A stretch of DNA of 64,000 nucleotides from assembly GCA_039636865.1 (NCBI GenBank), contig CP144172.1, forward strand, positions 1,550,001 through 1,614,000, in the 5' to 3' direction. The notes beneath the pieces were generated by a model. The model was not told the origin of the DNA and did not search any database. It saw nothing but the letters and a program-made list of their open reading frames with translations. The position numbers were made by a program, and so were the translations under genes. Source of the DNA: Dermatophilaceae bacterium Sec6.4 (GTDB lineage: Bacteria; Actinomycetota; Actinomycetes; Actinomycetales; Dermatophilaceae). Of the stretch, positions 63,605 through 64,000 are shown in pieces (position 1 is the stretch's first letter; each line of letters opens with the position of its first letter).

Positions 63605-64000
63605 ATGGTGCGCCCTTCGGTCACAGATGGTTGGTTATCCGATCACGCGTCCCAGGAGGTCGAGGCCGACGATGCAGCGGCGTATGTCGATGCTGCCACG
63701 GTCGCGCTGCGGTTCTCCTCCATCCAACTGGACGCCGGCGCGACCCAGGACCCACGATCGTTCGAGACCGCCACGCCGCGGTCGCTGCGCGATGCCATGG
63801 GTTGCCTGGCCACGGGGGTATGTGTGATCACGACGTTCTGGGAAGGCGACGATGTCGCGATGACGGCCAACTCCGTCACCTCGGTGTCGCTGGAGCCCCC
63901 GCTGATCCTGGTGTGTATCGCCAAAACAGCAAGGTTTTACGAAGCAATCATCGAGGCGGAGCAATGGGGGGTCAGCGTGCTGGACGCCACGTCGCACGCA
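63605..64000 (+). CDS. Flavin reductase family protein, partial
   Basis: The frame is open from ATG 63605 to the right edge (132 codons). After about 60 variable residues, SLRDAMGCLATGVCVITTFW and DDVAMTANSVTSVSLEPPLI, then LVCIAKTARFYEAII, match the flavin-reductase (HpaC/RutF) domain, which supplies reduced flavin to monooxygenases. The partner is not in the window. The rest of the gene lies outside. Confidence 0.85.
   Translation, partial: MVRPSVTDGWLSDHASQEVEADDAAAYVDAATVALRFSSIQLDAGATQDPRSFETATPRSLRDAMGCLATGVCVITTFWEGDDVAMTANSVTSVSLEPPLILVCIAKTARFYEAIIEAEQWGVSVLDATSHA

Overview
The window is GC-rich, almost fully coding actinobacterial chromosome. Gene order and content (rimO-pgsA-cinA-clgR, recA-recX-miaB, miaA-dapF-hflX, lexA-LysM-nrdR-nrdJ, leuS-degV-comEA-comEC) fit the Actinomycetota, most likely the order Micrococcales. 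Species cannot be named from sequence alone. I see no rRNA, tRNA, prophage, CRISPR array or classical insertion sequence, and no gene-free stretch longer than about 300 bases.

Left part (1-31.8 kb). A partial M19 dipeptidase diverges from rimO-pgsA-cinA, followed by the clgR regulator. Then come a Nei-type glycosylase, a small DUF5302 protein, the helicase Lhr and the agmatine deiminase / N-carbamoylputrescine amidase pair. DUF3046-recA-recX, a GlcD-like flavoprotein, miaB, a Nudix hydrolase and an MFS transporter follow. The MFS gene is bracketed by two related 48-bp perfect palindromes, and one of them forms the end of a truncated DUF1348 gene. A four-gene lipid-modification operon (FAD oxidoreductase, DUF1365, two cyclopropane-synthase-like methyltransferases) runs on the minus strand. 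miaA-dapF, an RsmC-like methyltransferase, a DUF559 nuclease-like gene between paired inverted repeats, hflX and a GH63 glucosidase complete this part.

Middle part (31.8-55.4 kb). dinG-holA-rpsT-leuS-degV-comEA-comEC lie on one strand. leuS has a leader peptide, a hairpin and a U-tailed terminator that look like an attenuator. A LysR regulator diverges from a sirtuin. lexA diverges from a LysM membrane protein (probable SOS division inhibitor), which precedes nrdR-nrdJ. The nrdRJ control region holds two NrdR-box-like sites 32 bp apart and four DnaA-box-like 9-mers repeated every 11 bp. After nrdJ come a three-domain secreted cell-wall protein whose NlpC/P60 domain lacks its catalytic Cys, and a marR-ClC-truncated haemoglobin operon.

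Right part (55.4-64 kb). A sugar-nucleotide-epimerase-like gene is followed by a surface-polysaccharide locus: polyprenyl-phosphate sugar transferase, Gfo/Idh/MocA dehydrogenase, an aldo-keto-reductase-like protein of unknown role, a beta-helix-like lipoprotein, a GT2 glycosyltransferase and a CelD-like acyltransferase. The sugar transferase gene has a leader that can fold into a three-way junction hiding its ribosome binding site. The window ends inside a flavin reductase gene.

The strongest candidates for undescribed biology are the helically phased DnaA-box array before nrdRJ, the three-way-junction leader before the polysaccharide gene, the DUF559 gene between paired inverted repeats, and the leuS attenuator.
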